In this document: positions 16,216 through 24,902 of the stretch, one piece after another
Position numbering within the stretch: position 1 is the stretch's first letter
How the letters are laid out: the number at the start of each line of letters is the position of its first letter
Origin: Pseudomonadota bacterium
GTDB lineage: Bacteria; Pseudomonadota; Gammaproteobacteria; Steroidobacterales; Steroidobacteraceae
Assembly (NCBI GenBank): GCA_023457495.1
Contig: JAEWLQ010000051.1
Location: forward strand, 1-64,000
Direction of reading: 5' to 3'
DNA length: 64,000 nucleotides
The notes under the pieces: generated by a model
Seen by the model: only the letters and a program-made list of their open reading frames with translations
Databases searched by the model: none
Told to the model about the DNA's origin: nothing
Made by a program: the position numbers and the translations under genes

Positions 16216-17379
16216 GTGGACATTACCCAGCTCAGATTCTTGGAGAGCGCAGAGACAATTAAGGAACTCGTCCAAGTCAGATCCCGGCGTTCAATCTCCA
16301 CAGCCCGCGCATGTGAAATCACTTCGTGCTTGCAGCAGGGTAGGCAATTCTTTGAATCGGCGCTTGATGCGCCGTTGGAGACTCGTCCCTTAGTGCAGTT
16401 TTATGGAATGTTGGCGTTCGCGCGCGCAATAATTGTTGCTAGGCGCGGAGTTTCGCTGGCCACTCTTTCGCGAAGCCATGGACTGCGAGACATATCTCCA
16501 GACGATGCAAGAATCGCCGATCTCGCCGTTAGGATTGAAGCGGCAGGTACGTTTGCAGATTTCAATGACGTTGTGGCAGGTATCAATCGGATCTGCTGGG
16601 CGGATTCTCGCGGAGATCGTTTCAATACGCTGGTGCCCTGCTCAATGAGCGCGCCAATTGCCTCACGCGAAATGAAACTTAAGGAAATCTTCTCCCGTCT
16701 ACCGCGCCTCTCAGGTCTCTATAGCCAAACTTATGGCGAACCTGCGAAGTCTGCGTCATTTAACTATCTAAGGTTTGTGGATGATAAGGACCTGTTTGAA
16801 ATTCAGTTTTCTGATCCGCAGAAATTTGACTCACGCTCCAGTTTGCAGTCGATTGTTGAGCGCTGGCGGGAGAGATTCCCATACTTGCGCAGATGGCGTG
16901 TGTCTGAGGCGCAAGTCTCGTGGGGTGAAAGCTTCATCAGCTTGATGAATTCCCCTTGCGATGTGAATCTCGAATTTTCCGAAGCTGAGCTGTCTGGTCC
17001 CGTCGATTCTCGATTTGTCTTGGCGAAGGACCTTCCCAACGTGCGAGTGGGGCCGGAGAGCCTAATTGGAGTTGGCGGTGGGTACACTGAAGAGCTATAT
17101 GGTATCGAGGCGGTCGATGGCGACTACATTAACGAGTTTGCACTCACTTACTTGGGAGCTTTTCTGCTCAGCTCACTAGTTCGATACCGTCCGGATATCT
17201 GGGCGCATTCAATCTCTAGAAGATCAATACAGAATCGCCCTTTGGACGATCGATGCCTGGCGCTCATTGAGCGCTTTCTCGAACAAAACATCGATGATGT
17301 GTCAAGGTTCGTTGTGGTCGCTCTCAATCCTTACGAGGATAGGTACTGGAGTCGAGTCCGACCTGAAACTCTGCCTTAG
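16216..17379 (+). CDS. YaaC-like protein
   Basis: A 387-aa protein from GTG 16216. Residues ~35-95 read QQGRQFFESALDAPLETRPL, VQFYGMLAFARAIIVARRG and LSRSHGLRD, which matches the start of the YaaC family as I know it; the C-terminal TYLGAFLLSSLVRYRPDIW also fits. YaaC has no established biochemical role. Here it sits in a defence-like island between a PARIS-like pair and a decayed transposase, 23 bp after the small unknown gene, so it may be part of that operon or a separate defence gene. Confidence 0.6.
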   Translation: MDITQLRFLESAETIKELVQVRSRRSISTARACEITSCLQQGRQFFESALDAPLETRPLVQFYGMLAFARAIIVARRGVSLATLSRSHGLRDISPDDARIADLAVRIEAAGTFADFNDVVAGINRICWADSRGDRFNTLVPCSMSAPIASREMKLKEIFSRLPRLSGLYSQTYGEPAKSASFNYLRFVDDKDLFEIQFSDPQKFDSRSSLQSIVERWRERFPYLRRWRVSEAQVSWGESFISLMNSPCDVNLEFSEAELSGPVDSRFVLAKDLPNVRVGPESLIGVGGGYTEELYGIEAVDGDYINEFALTYLGAFLLSSLVRYRPDIWAHSISRRSIQNRPLDDRCLALIERFLEQNIDDVSRFVVVALNPYEDRYWSRVRPETLP

Positions 17380-17419
17380 TGCCGAACGGGTGTAGGGTCT
17401 GCCCCTTCAGGAGCAGACG

Positions 17420-18534
17420 ATGAAGAAGAACAGGCTTACGGAAGATCAGATTGCGGTGCTGAAGCAAGCCGAGGCCGAGGCGAAGTCAAAGGAGCTGTGC
17501 CGTCGGCATGGAACCAGTGAGGCGACCTTCTACGACTGGAAGGTGAAGTACGCAGGGATGACGGCGTCGGAAGCTAGGCGGCTCAAGGAGCTGGAGGCGG
17601 AGGAACGCCAAGCTCAAGCGGCTGATGGCCGATGCCGAGTTCGACAAGGCGGCGCTGAAGGACCTTCTCGGCCGAAAATGGTAAGCCCGCAGGCAAAGCG
17701 CGAGCCGATCTCGACACTGAGGCGTGACACGCGCTTGCGGGCTGGTGCAGATCTCGAGATCTTTGTATCGGTATCGCAGCCGCAGGCCTGTGTGCGTAAA
17801 GCTGCGCGAGCGCATTGCCGAGATCGCTGAAGCGAAGCGGCGCTACAGGTACAGGTGCATCTACATCCGGCTACGACGCGAAGGCTGGCAGCTGAACCGC
17901 AAGCGGGTATACCGCGTGTATCGCGAGGCAGGCCTTCTGGTGCGGCGGCGCAAGCGTAAACGCATTTGCCTGGTCAAACGCAAGCCGCTGCCGAAGCCTG
18001 CGGCAGCAAACATCAGCTGGTCGATGGACTTCGTTAGCGTTGGGTTGGCCGATGGAAGACGCCTTCGGTGCGAACATCGTCGACGACTGCACAAGCGAGT
18101 GCGTGGCGATCGAAGTGGACACCTCGATCACCGGAACACGCGTGAAGGCGGTGCTCGAGCTCCTGACTGACACCCGCAGCCTACCTAGATCAATCACGGT
18201 GGATCACTGTCCTGAGTTCGAAGGCCAGGTGCTCGATGCGTGGGCATACGAACAAGCGGTGCATCTGTCGTTCATCCGGCCCGGCAAGCCCAACGAGAAC
18301 GCCTACATCGAGAGCTTCAACGGCAAGTTCAGGGATGAGAGTCTGAACGAGCACTGGTTCGTCACGATGGCGCAGGCGCGTCGGATCATCGAAGCTTGGC
18401 GCATCGAGTACAACACCGAGCGCACACACAGCTCGCTCGGCGATCTGCCGCCGCATGAGTTTGCCGAAGAAAGTTTGTCGAGACGGAAAGTCGGAGTATC
18501 TTTAACCACGGGCTCTAAGCCAGGGCGGGACTAA
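17420..18534 (+). mobile_element. IS3-family (IS407-like) element, decayed
   Basis: OrfA starts at ATG 17420 (KKNRLTEDQIAVLKQAEAEA ... LCRRHGTSEATFYDWKVKY). An extra G near 17602 shifts the frame; the correct tail LKRLMADAEFDKAALKDLL ends at 17684. OrfB is broken by a shift near 17725 and another near 18040. Its parts show RKRVYRVYREAGL, the first catalytic Asp in SMDFVS, the second in VDHCPEF (usually DNGPEF, so altered), and the Glu in NENAYIESFNGKFRDE. Three frameshifts and an altered DDE context make it inactive. Terminal inverted repeats are not clear. It splits the island between the YaaC-like gene and the protease pair. Confidence 0.88.
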
Positions 18535-18657
18535 ATCGGGTGTCAGGTCGCTGGTAAGTTGTGAGCTCTTCGAGAAACAAACGAACAACAGCTATTCCAA
18601 CAGTAGCGATTCTCGAACTCAGCGCTAGTTTGGTGTTACCGATAGTAGTGAGGGAGC

Positions 18658-19305
18658 ATGAATCAGTTTACGCAAATGGTATTTGTGATTGGCCGTATTA
18701 CGCCTAATCACGTCGAAATGGTCGGCACTGGATTTCTTGTCTCAAACAATGGCGTGATCGCGACTTCTCAGCACGTCGCGGGCGCCAATGATTCAGGTCT
18801 CGTCATTTTGGCGCCACACACTAAAAATATTCATGCATATCAGGACCTCAGCGATAACAGCTGCGCTACGTCGCCTGTACGAATTGTCGAATCGGATCCA
18901 GTCCGCGACATTACGCTTCTGAAGGCAGACCTTTCATGGAACGGGCCGATTCCGAGAATCGGTGGGTTTGACGACGACAACGTTGGTGATGAGATTGGGA
19001 TTTTCGGATTCCCGCATTGTGTGGAAGGAAGAAGAACGCTGACCTATCAGCGGGCAGAGATAGGCGCCAAAGTGCTTCTCGAGAGCAACGGGATCAAGTC
19101 AAAACATGCCGTGATAAATACACAGGCACGCCCTGGACAATCCGGCTCGTTGATTTTTTCTCCGAAGGACAATTCAATTTCGGGCGTGCTGATCGGTGCG
19201 TGGGTACCAAGTGGCGGCGGCATTTCTCTTGGCGGTATAAATCCACGCGAGCTGCATCAGACAACTCACTGCGTCTCGGCTGAGTACATCAAGGAAATGC
19301 TCTAA
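18658..19305 (+). CDS. Trypsin-like serine protease
   Basis: A 215-aa chymotrypsin-fold protease with no signal peptide, so cytosolic. The triad is readable: His39 in ATSQHVAG, Asp84 in PVRDITLLK, Ser162 in ARPGQSGSLIF. TGFLVSNNGVIATSQHV is the usual first-barrel start. GAGGGAGC provides a strong ribosome site. The stop and the next gene's start share a base (TAATG), so the two proteins are made together. Cytosolic trypsin-like proteases in islands are often effector modules of anti-phage systems. Pairing with a small membrane protein suggests that proteolysis gates or activates it; this is inference. Confidence 0.8.
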   Translation: MNQFTQMVFVIGRITPNHVEMVGTGFLVSNNGVIATSQHVAGANDSGLVILAPHTKNIHAYQDLSDNSCATSPVRIVESDPVRDITLLKADLSWNGPIPRIGGFDDDNVGDEIGIFGFPHCVEGRRTLTYQRAEIGAKVLLESNGIKSKHAVINTQARPGQSGSLIFSPKDNSISGVLIGAWVPSGGGISLGGINPRELHQTTHCVSAEYIKEML

Positions 19306-19739
19306 TGTGCTCCGTGACAATTCCCGATGGATCGCTTGAGGATTGGCTTTCGGTCCTAAAGCCGTATCAGCGATCCATAATTCATGCGTTCATAAAATCC
19401 GGCACAGTCGAGGAAGCGGCGGAAAGATGGTTAGGTGCAACGGGCTCTCCAAACATTGTCCCCTTTGGTGGCGCGCGAGACACAAAGCCATTCTGGGAGC
19501 GTTTTCAGGCTGAGTTTTATAAGTATTTGTGTGACGACAGTGCATATGTGGAAGAGAAGAAGGCGTTCGCAAGCGCAAATTCGGCGAGCAAGGCCATGAT
19601 AGTTAGTGGCGTATCGGCGGCGCTCGGTGCAACAATTGGTTTCTCTGCTACTGTCTTGGCTCCGGCGGTCGCGATCCTAATGTTCAATGTCGGAAAGATG
19701 GGAATACGGGCGTATTGTGCGAAGGACGCTCAGGTTTAA
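19305..19739 (+). CDS. Small membrane protein coupled to the protease
   Basis: A 144-aa protein whose ATG overlaps the protease stop (TAATG). Residues 1-90 are soluble and helical, with a possible linker at SPNIVPFGGARDTKPF; residues 97-130 are a long Ala/Gly/Val-rich hydrophobic hairpin (SGVSAALGATIGFSATVLAP...). No family recognised. The layout, soluble head plus hydrophobic C-terminal hairpin made with a protease, is like a pore-former held inactive until cut, by analogy with gasdermin-protease pairs, but there is no visible sequence likeness to gasdermins. Confidence 0.65.
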   Translation: MCSVTIPDGSLEDWLSVLKPYQRSIIHAFIKSGTVEEAAERWLGATGSPNIVPFGGARDTKPFWERFQAEFYKYLCDDSAYVEEKKAFASANSASKAMIVSGVSAALGATIGFSATVLAPAVAILMFNVGKMGIRAYCAKDAQV

Positions 19740-19888
19740 GAACGGCTAAAGAGTGATGCCCGTGTGCTAGATCTGCCTGTTTTCCAGCAGCGCCGCATGA
19801 ACAAACTACTTAACCGACTTGGATCGGATCATATTAGGCATAAACGGATGCCGCGGGATAGCTCGTGACTAGCGCGACTCTGTCGATT

Positions 19889-20035
19889 TCATGATTCATT
19901 TCTATGGGTGCGTCCGCGGAGATTGAGCATCAGAACGGCAGCCGACGTGCGACTTTTGAGGCGATAGCCCTGGTGGCTACGCTCGAGGTTGTAGTGGCGC
20001 AGGAAGCGATCCAGGTCACGCTGGATGCTCCCCGC
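19889..20035 (-). mobile_element. IS481-type transposase C-terminal remnant
   Basis: On the minus strand the frame reads QRDLDRFLRHYNLERSHQGY then RLKSRTSAAVL and a stop at 19889. This is the C-terminus of an IS481-family integrase-core transposase. The rest is missing; it breaks off inside the 5' end of the SDR gene at about 20,030. It marks the right edge of the island. Confidence 0.65.
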
Positions 20036-20798
20036 GGCCGCCTTCGGCTCGGACAAATCGAATCCGAACGCGGGAAGGGTCGCGATCGTCACGGGCTCCT
20101 CCCGCGGCATCGGCGCCGCGACGGCGCGGCGCCTGGCGCGCGACGGCTACAGCGTCGTCGTCAACTCTGTCGGCAACCGGGAGCTCGCCATGGGTGTGGT
20201 CGGTGACATCGAAAAGGCGGGCGGCCGCGCCACCTGGGAGCCTGCGGATGTCAGCGATCCGGCCGAGGTGCGCCGGTTGTTCGATGCCGCCGAGCGCGCG
20301 TATGGCGGCATCGACGTGGTCGTCAGCAACGCGGCCATCATGCGCCTGGCGCCGATCGCTTCGATGTCGGACGACGATTTCGTCCGCATGATGGACGTCA
20401 ATCAGAAAGGCAGCTTCTTCGTGATGCGCGAAGCGGCGCGCAGGGTCCGCGACGGCGGACGCATCATCACGTTGTCCTCGAGCATCGTGGAATTGCGCAG
20501 CCCGACGTATGCCGCCTATGCGGCGACCAAGGCGGCGCAGTCGATGTTCGCGAATATCCTCGCGAAGGAGCTGGCGGGGAGGATGATCTCGGTGAATGCG
20601 GTTGCGCCGGGGCTCGTCGATACGACGTTGTTCACGGATGGGAAGAGTGATGCGCAGATACGGGAGTTTGCCGGTCGCACGCCTCACAAGAGGTTGGGAG
20701 AGCCGGAGGATATTGCGGGGGTGATCTCGATGCTGTGTTCGAAGGACGGGGCGTGGATCAATGGGCAGACGGTTTTTGCGAATGGTGGGTTTGTCTGA
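20025..20798 (+). CDS. SDR-family oxidoreductase
   Basis: A 257-aa short-chain dehydrogenase/reductase. Cofactor motif VAIVTGSSRGIGAA near residue 20, NAAI near 100, catalytic Ser in TLSSSIVE and YxxxK as YAATK. An Arg after the first strand hints at NADP(H). Substrate is unknown. The first dozen codons overlap the transposase relic, so the original start has probably been replaced; the Rossmann fold itself is complete. Confidence 0.88.
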   Translation: MLPAAAFGSDKSNPNAGRVAIVTGSSRGIGAATARRLARDGYSVVVNSVGNRELAMGVVGDIEKAGGRATWEPADVSDPAEVRRLFDAAERAYGGIDVVVSNAAIMRLAPIASMSDDDFVRMMDVNQKGSFFVMREAARRVRDGGRIITLSSSIVELRSPTYAAYAATKAAQSMFANILAKELAGRMISVNAVAPGLVDTTLFTDGKSDAQIREFAGRTPHKRLGEPEDIAGVISMLCSKDGAWINGQTVFANGGFV

Positions 20799-20808
20799 GC
20801 ACTCGATG

Positions 20809-20850
20809 GACGTTCCCGCTGGCGAAAACGTAAGGGGTTCGCTGACATAA
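20809..20850 (+). repeat. Dispersed VPAG-type palindromic element with SLT tail
   Basis: Begins GACGTTCCCGCTGG, a variant of the palindrome GACGTTCCAGCTGGAACGTC seen at four other places, and ends GGGGTTCGCTGACATAA. Read in frame it gives D-V-P-A-G-E-N-V-R-G-S-L-T-stop. The GTTCGCTGACAT end recurs at 25871-25887 and 49246-49261. It lies 10 bp after the SDR stop. Confidence 0.6.
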
Positions 20851-20955
20851 AGCTCGAACGAGGCGCAATCGTGCGGGCGGAGTTACACTGGTATGAGGCG
20901 GCCGGCATCGGCAAGCGTGAACTCAGATCAAGCGCCTGTTTGGCGACAAGTAGCC

Positions 20956-21183
20956 ATGGCAAAAGAAAAGCGAAATCTCGTCATTTGCGTGGATAACGCC
21001 GGATACGAAGTATCTCTGGAGCGTCGCAAGATCTATGAAGCAATAGACGATGTGGCTGCGGCGAAGAGCGATCTCGTTCGCATCATCGACGAATCAGGTG
21101 AGGACTATTTGTATCCTGTATCGCTGTTCGTGGCCGCAGAGCTTCCCGCTGCCATTCGCCGCGCGGTGATACGGGCGGCGTAA
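20956..21183 (+). CDS. Conserved small protein
   Basis: 75 aa from ATG 20956 (MAKEKRNLVICVDNAGYEVS). It matches a small conserved proteobacterial family as I remember it (core pattern NLVxCVDNxGYExSLxxRKxY, then RIIDESGEDYLYP). Function unknown; the ESGEDYLYP strand-turn suggests a small beta-rich fold. The longer frame from 20893 lacks a likely ribosome site. Confidence 0.75.
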   Translation: MAKEKRNLVICVDNAGYEVSLERRKIYEAIDDVAAAKSDLVRIIDESGEDYLYPVSLFVAAELPAAIRRAVIRAA

Positions 21184-21327
21184 GAGCGGCGAAGGCAGAA
21201 TCGATCTGTTCAGCCTCGCGGGCCGCTTGAGGGCAGGCGACAAAGTACTTCGCTGACGCACTGTAAACGCTCCTGCCATCCGGCCGCTCAAAATGTTGGC
21301 GTGATATCCGCTCAGCGACAAGAACCC

Positions 21328-22161
21328 ATGCCCAAAAAGAAGACAACCGCGCTCGCGACGTTCGCATTGCTCCCACTCGTGTACATCGGCGCCGCAACGA
21401 TGCTCGCATTGCGCAATGATCCGATCCCCGTCCTCGAGAACTCTCCCACCTGCTGCGAATCGATCATGATCTTCGGCGCCAGCGGAACCGCCGGGGACGG
21501 AATCCTGAAAGCCGCGCTGGCGAGTCCCGACATCAAGATGATCCACGTCATTACGCGTCGCCCGACTCCGCGAATCGATCAAGGAGTCGCGGCGGGAAAA
21601 GTGCGGATGTCTCTGCACCAGGACTATCTGGACTTCGCGGCCATCGAAGCCCACATGAGATCCGTGGACGCGGTCTACTGGGCGATCGGAATCAGCACGT
21701 TCGCCGTCGATGAGAAAACTTACGGCACGATCCATGTGGATTTTCCCGCGAGCTTCGTGACGAAGTGGCTCACTGTCAGTGACCGGCCCGCGCCTTCCTT
21801 TCACTACATCAGCTCCAGCGATATCTCGGCGGACTCGAGCGCGATGTGGGCGCGTGAGAAGGTGCGCGCGGAGCAGACGCTGTTCAGGCTCGCCGAAGGA
21901 ACGAAGCTGCGGGTGATTGCATATCGGCCTGACTACATCGGGCCGACGGAAGAGGAGGCGCACCTGGGGCAACGGATGCTTTATGGGTTCTTCGCGCCCA
22001 TCGGCGCCGCGGTGAAAGCCGAGAAGATCGGCAAGGCGATGATCGAAGTCAGCGCCCGATCCGACGAGTTCGCGAATGGGGACAAACTGGGTACTCGCGG
22101 GATCATCCGGTACGCCGATGCACTCGACCGGCGGCACACTTCTGCCGGACGCGAACCTTGA
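21328..22161 (+). CDS. NAD(P)-binding Rossmann-fold protein, membrane-anchored
   Basis: About 277 aa from ATG 21328 (a GTG at 21301 is also possible). An N-terminal anchor (TTALATFALLPLVYIGAATM) precedes a Rossmann domain with IMIFGASGTAGDG. The rest fits the atypical SDR / NmrA-like group: VDAVYWAIGIS, HYISSSDIS, REKVRAEQTLF, VIAYRPDYIGP. No clear YxxxK pair, so it may bind NAD(P) for sensing or act on an unknown substrate. The N-terminal anchor is unusual for the fold. Confidence 0.75.
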   Translation: MPKKKTTALATFALLPLVYIGAATMLALRNDPIPVLENSPTCCESIMIFGASGTAGDGILKAALASPDIKMIHVITRRPTPRIDQGVAAGKVRMSLHQDYLDFAAIEAHMRSVDAVYWAIGISTFAVDEKTYGTIHVDFPASFVTKWLTVSDRPAPSFHYISSSDISADSSAMWAREKVRAEQTLFRLAEGTKLRVIAYRPDYIGPTEEEAHLGQRMLYGFFAPIGAAVKAEKIGKAMIEVSARSDEFANGDKLGTRGIIRYADALDRRHTSAGREP

Positions 22162-22290
22162 GCAGATAGTCGAAAGCACTTGCATCGTGACCCGTTCGCG
22201 GTCAGCGCATCCTTGACGTCGGGGCCCATCCTGGGTACTGGCGGTTGCGCACATAGCCTGCAGCCGAGAAAGTCGTCAGCTGATGCAGAC

Positions 22291-22310
22291 GACGTTCCAG
22301 CGGGAACGTC
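22291..22310. repeat. Dispersed palindrome GACGTTCCAGCTGGAACGTC, copy A
   Basis: GACGTTCCAGCGGGAACGTC, one mismatch from the perfect 20-bp palindrome. It sits in the intergenic leader of the MBL-like gene. Read in one frame it would encode DVPAGT, as in the DUF222 gene copies. Confidence 0.7.
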
Positions 22311-22372
22311 TACCCCTCGAATCGGTTCGATTCCGACAGCACACGTCCGGACCGCCGGCACAGACTGCCCCC

Positions 22373-23080
22373 ATGACGGCCCCTCACGAAAACTGGACGG
22401 TCCTCCCGCACGGCGAGGTAACGCGGATCAACGACCGCATCCTGACGGTCGTCGGCGACCTGACGATGCCGCTGATGCATCTGCCGCGGCGCATGAGCGC
22501 GGTGCGGCTCGCCTCGGGCGAGCTCATCATCTTCAGCGCCATCGCGCTCGACGAGTACGGCATGGACGAGCTCGAGGCGTTCGGTCGCCCGGCCTACCTC
22601 GTGGTGCCGAGCCAGATGCACCGGTTGGACGCGCCTAGCTACGCGAAGCGCTATCCCGACATCGGCGTCGTGGCGCCGCGTGGCGGGGCCGAGAAGATCG
22701 GCAAGGTCGTTCGCATCGACACCAGCTCGCCGGACTTTCATGACGCGGGCGTGCGCTATGTCGAGATTGCGCACGACTCCGTGCTCGAAGTCGATTGCGC
22801 GGATGGCCTGACGCTCATCGTGAACGACCTGATCGGCGACATCCACGGCGAGAGCGGTGTCGGTGGCTGGTTGCTGCGGATGATGGGCTTCGCGGGCGAT
22901 GAGCCGCACGTGCCCGCGCCGGTGAAGTTGACCATGGGCAAACACAAGAGCGAAGTGTCCGCGCAGTTTCGCAAGTGGGCGGAGCGCGAGGACCTGCGCC
23001 GGATCATCGTCTCTCACGGCGACCCGATCGTGTCCGATCCGCGGGGAGCATTGCGAAAGTTGGCGGCGAGTCTCGACTGA
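22373..23080 (+). CDS. DUF4336-type metallo-beta-lactamase-like protein
   Basis: 235 aa from ATG 22373. The sequence follows the MBL-like DUF4336 pattern: RILTVVGDLTMPLMHLPRRM, then MSAVRLASGELIIFS, YLVVPSQMHRLDA, YPDIGVVAPRG and IVSHGDPIV at the end. The usual HxHxDH zinc motif is absent, so hydrolase activity is doubtful. It is probably soluble. The frame extends upstream to 22283, but that part contains a dispersed palindrome and is unlikely to be coding. Confidence 0.65.
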   Translation: MTAPHENWTVLPHGEVTRINDRILTVVGDLTMPLMHLPRRMSAVRLASGELIIFSAIALDEYGMDELEAFGRPAYLVVPSQMHRLDAPSYAKRYPDIGVVAPRGGAEKIGKVVRIDTSSPDFHDAGVRYVEIAHDSVLEVDCADGLTLIVNDLIGDIHGESGVGGWLLRMMGFAGDEPHVPAPVKLTMGKHKSEVSAQFRKWAEREDLRRIIVSHGDPIVSDPRGALRKLAASLD

Positions 23081-23235
23081 TCGGGACGCCGCGGCGAGGG
23101 ACCGCGCGCGCTGCTCGAGCGATCCTGCTCGCCGATGCCGATGCAGGTAAGCCATCCGACGCCGCCACCCGCGCCGGCCGTGCAGGAGCGCTCATCCTTG
23201 CCGGATGCAACTAGATAGAACATGATGCGGCCCGG

Positions 23236-24057
23236 ATGAAAACATCCCTGAAGATCCTGGCTGCGCTCGGCTTGATTGCCATCCTGTCGCTCGGCTGGCG
23301 GCATTATTCGAGTCCTCCGCCGAAGGAACTCGCTACCTACTACAAGCTGGAGATTACGGGCGAGATAACCCCTGAGACCTTTATCAAGGCCAGGGAGCAT
23401 CTGGTTGGAGCCGCGGCTGACTTGAAGTTGGTCGTGATCAACTCAGGGGGTGGCGACGGCATGTCGGCACTGGCAATCGGGAAGCTCATGCACCAACACG
23501 GTTGGGATGTCGAAGTCGGTGACTCCTGCATTTCTTCTTGCGCCATCTTCATTTTTCCGGCCGGAAAGAAGAAGTATCTGAACGAGAACTCCTTGCTCAT
23601 GTTTCATGGTGGCCCTTACCAGGAAAACATGATGGAGATGGTCAGCAACTTCGATCAGGAAATCGCGAAGAACGGCGTGCCGTCCGACGAAGTAGTTCTT
23701 GGTCAACAAGACAAAGAGGGGACCTTCCGCTTTGTCCCGGGTGGACCGCCCGGGCTCGATGCGGTACTCGATTTCTTGTCGATGAAAAGAGATTCGACCG
23801 CAGTCGAAAGGCTGCGTGAATTCAGGAATGTATCGGACAGGTTTTACCAGGAGTTGGGCGTCAATCCCTTGCTGGCGATTCATGGCCAGATCGGTATTTA
23901 TGAGCCGTTGTACAAGTCCTACGAACATGACGGATTCATCTATCGTCTCGACTCGATGCAGAGACTGGGCGTGAGCAATATCGAGCTGAAGAACGGAGAA
24001 TGGCACCCGGAGCGCCATCCTGATTACAAGATGGCTTACGAAGTGACGTATCCGTAG
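23236..24057 (+). CDS. ClpP/crotonase-fold periplasmic protein (COG3904-like)
   Basis: 273 aa with an N-terminal signal or anchor (LKILAALGLIAILSLGW). The core VVINSGGGDGMSALAIGKLM followed by DSCISSCAIFIFPAGKKKY is the ClpP-like fold with the candidate nucleophile in the Ser-Ser-Cys stretch; LMFHGG could supply the His. Such proteins are annotated as predicted periplasmic proteases of unknown substrate. It precedes the Imm49 gene by 17 bp on the same strand. Confidence 0.75.
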   Translation: MKTSLKILAALGLIAILSLGWRHYSSPPPKELATYYKLEITGEITPETFIKAREHLVGAAADLKLVVINSGGGDGMSALAIGKLMHQHGWDVEVGDSCISSCAIFIFPAGKKKYLNENSLLMFHGGPYQENMMEMVSNFDQEIAKNGVPSDEVVLGQQDKEGTFRFVPGGPPGLDAVLDFLSMKRDSTAVERLREFRNVSDRFYQELGVNPLLAIHGQIGIYEPLYKSYEHDGFIYRLDSMQRLGVSNIELKNGEWHPERHPDYKMAYEVTYP

Positions 24058-24074
24058 CCGCGGGATCATCGAAA

Positions 24075-24902
24075 GTGATGCAGATAGCCCGCCACGAATT
24101 CGATTCCGCCGCCTCGCAAGCGCTGTTCGCCCGTTCCGAAAGCCGCTTCCGCCAGGTAGTTGCGCGAGGCGCGCCGGTGGACACGCTGGCTTTGTCGGTA
24201 CTCGGCAACCGCGCCCTGAACTTGTTAGGCGACTGCTCGGTGTTCGACCGGCAGCACGACATCCTGCGCCTCGCGGCGCGGATCCTCGCGCAGGCGCGCC
24301 TGGGCCTGGTGCTGCTCGGCACGCGCGAGCGCGGCGCGACGGCGGACTTTCCCATCGGCGAGGTCACGGTGACGATGACGTCGGCGGGTCCCGAGGGTCT
24401 TTCGGACATCGGTCGCTGGCAGGAAGGGTGGTATGGCGCGCTGATCGCCCGCGAAGCGCCGGCGTTCGCTGGGCTACGCGCCATCAACCCCGACCGGCTG
24501 CGGGAGTGCGCCGATCTTGACGAATACCACTACGCATGGCGGCGCGCGTTGCTCGCGCTGGACTCGGCGCCCGCGGAGTCGGTGGCGCGGGTCGAGAGCG
24601 CGCTCCTGCTGACGGACCCGGCGCACGCGACGATCGCCAAGCCGGGAGTGCCGGGCGTCGCGGCGAAAATGTTCGCGATGTTGCCGGCCATCGTCGAGCG
24701 CGACGCGGCCCGTTTCAATGCGACGCTCGCGGGAGCACTCGAAGCGCACAAGGCCTTCTGGGGCGAAGAAACTCCGCACGGCTCGATCTCGTGGTTCTCT
24801 TTGCCCGCGCAGGCGATGTGTTGCCTTGCCCACGACCGTGGCATTCGGATCGAAGTGGAATCGGACTATCTGTTGCCGGCGCTGTTTGCGCCGCCTCGAT
24901 GA
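24075..24902 (+). CDS. Imm49-family immunity protein
   Basis: 275 aa. The overall pattern (MQIARHEFDSAASQAL start, WFSLPAQAMCCLAHDRGI and ESDYLLP near the end) fits the Imm49 family, which protects against polymorphic toxins. No toxin gene is adjacent, so it may be an orphan. Pieces of paralogues lie at 31611-31655, 31830-31904 and 32362-32513. Its last 37 bp overlap the converging hydrolase gene. Confidence 0.75.
   Translation: MMQIARHEFDSAASQALFARSESRFRQVVARGAPVDTLALSVLGNRALNLLGDCSVFDRQHDILRLAARILAQARLGLVLLGTRERGATADFPIGEVTVTMTSAGPEGLSDIGRWQEGWYGALIAREAPAFAGLRAINPDRLRECADLDEYHYAWRRALLALDSAPAESVARVESALLLTDPAHATIAKPGVPGVAAKMFAMLPAIVERDAARFNATLAGALEAHKAFWGEETPHGSISWFSLPAQAMCCLAHDRGIRIEVESDYLLPALFAPPR

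Noticed and set aside
22316..22337. tRNA T-arm lookalike (TCGG-TTCGATT-CCGA)
   Set aside because: No acceptor stem, anticodon arm or CCA end can be placed around it, so it is not a tRNA or a convincing integration remnant.
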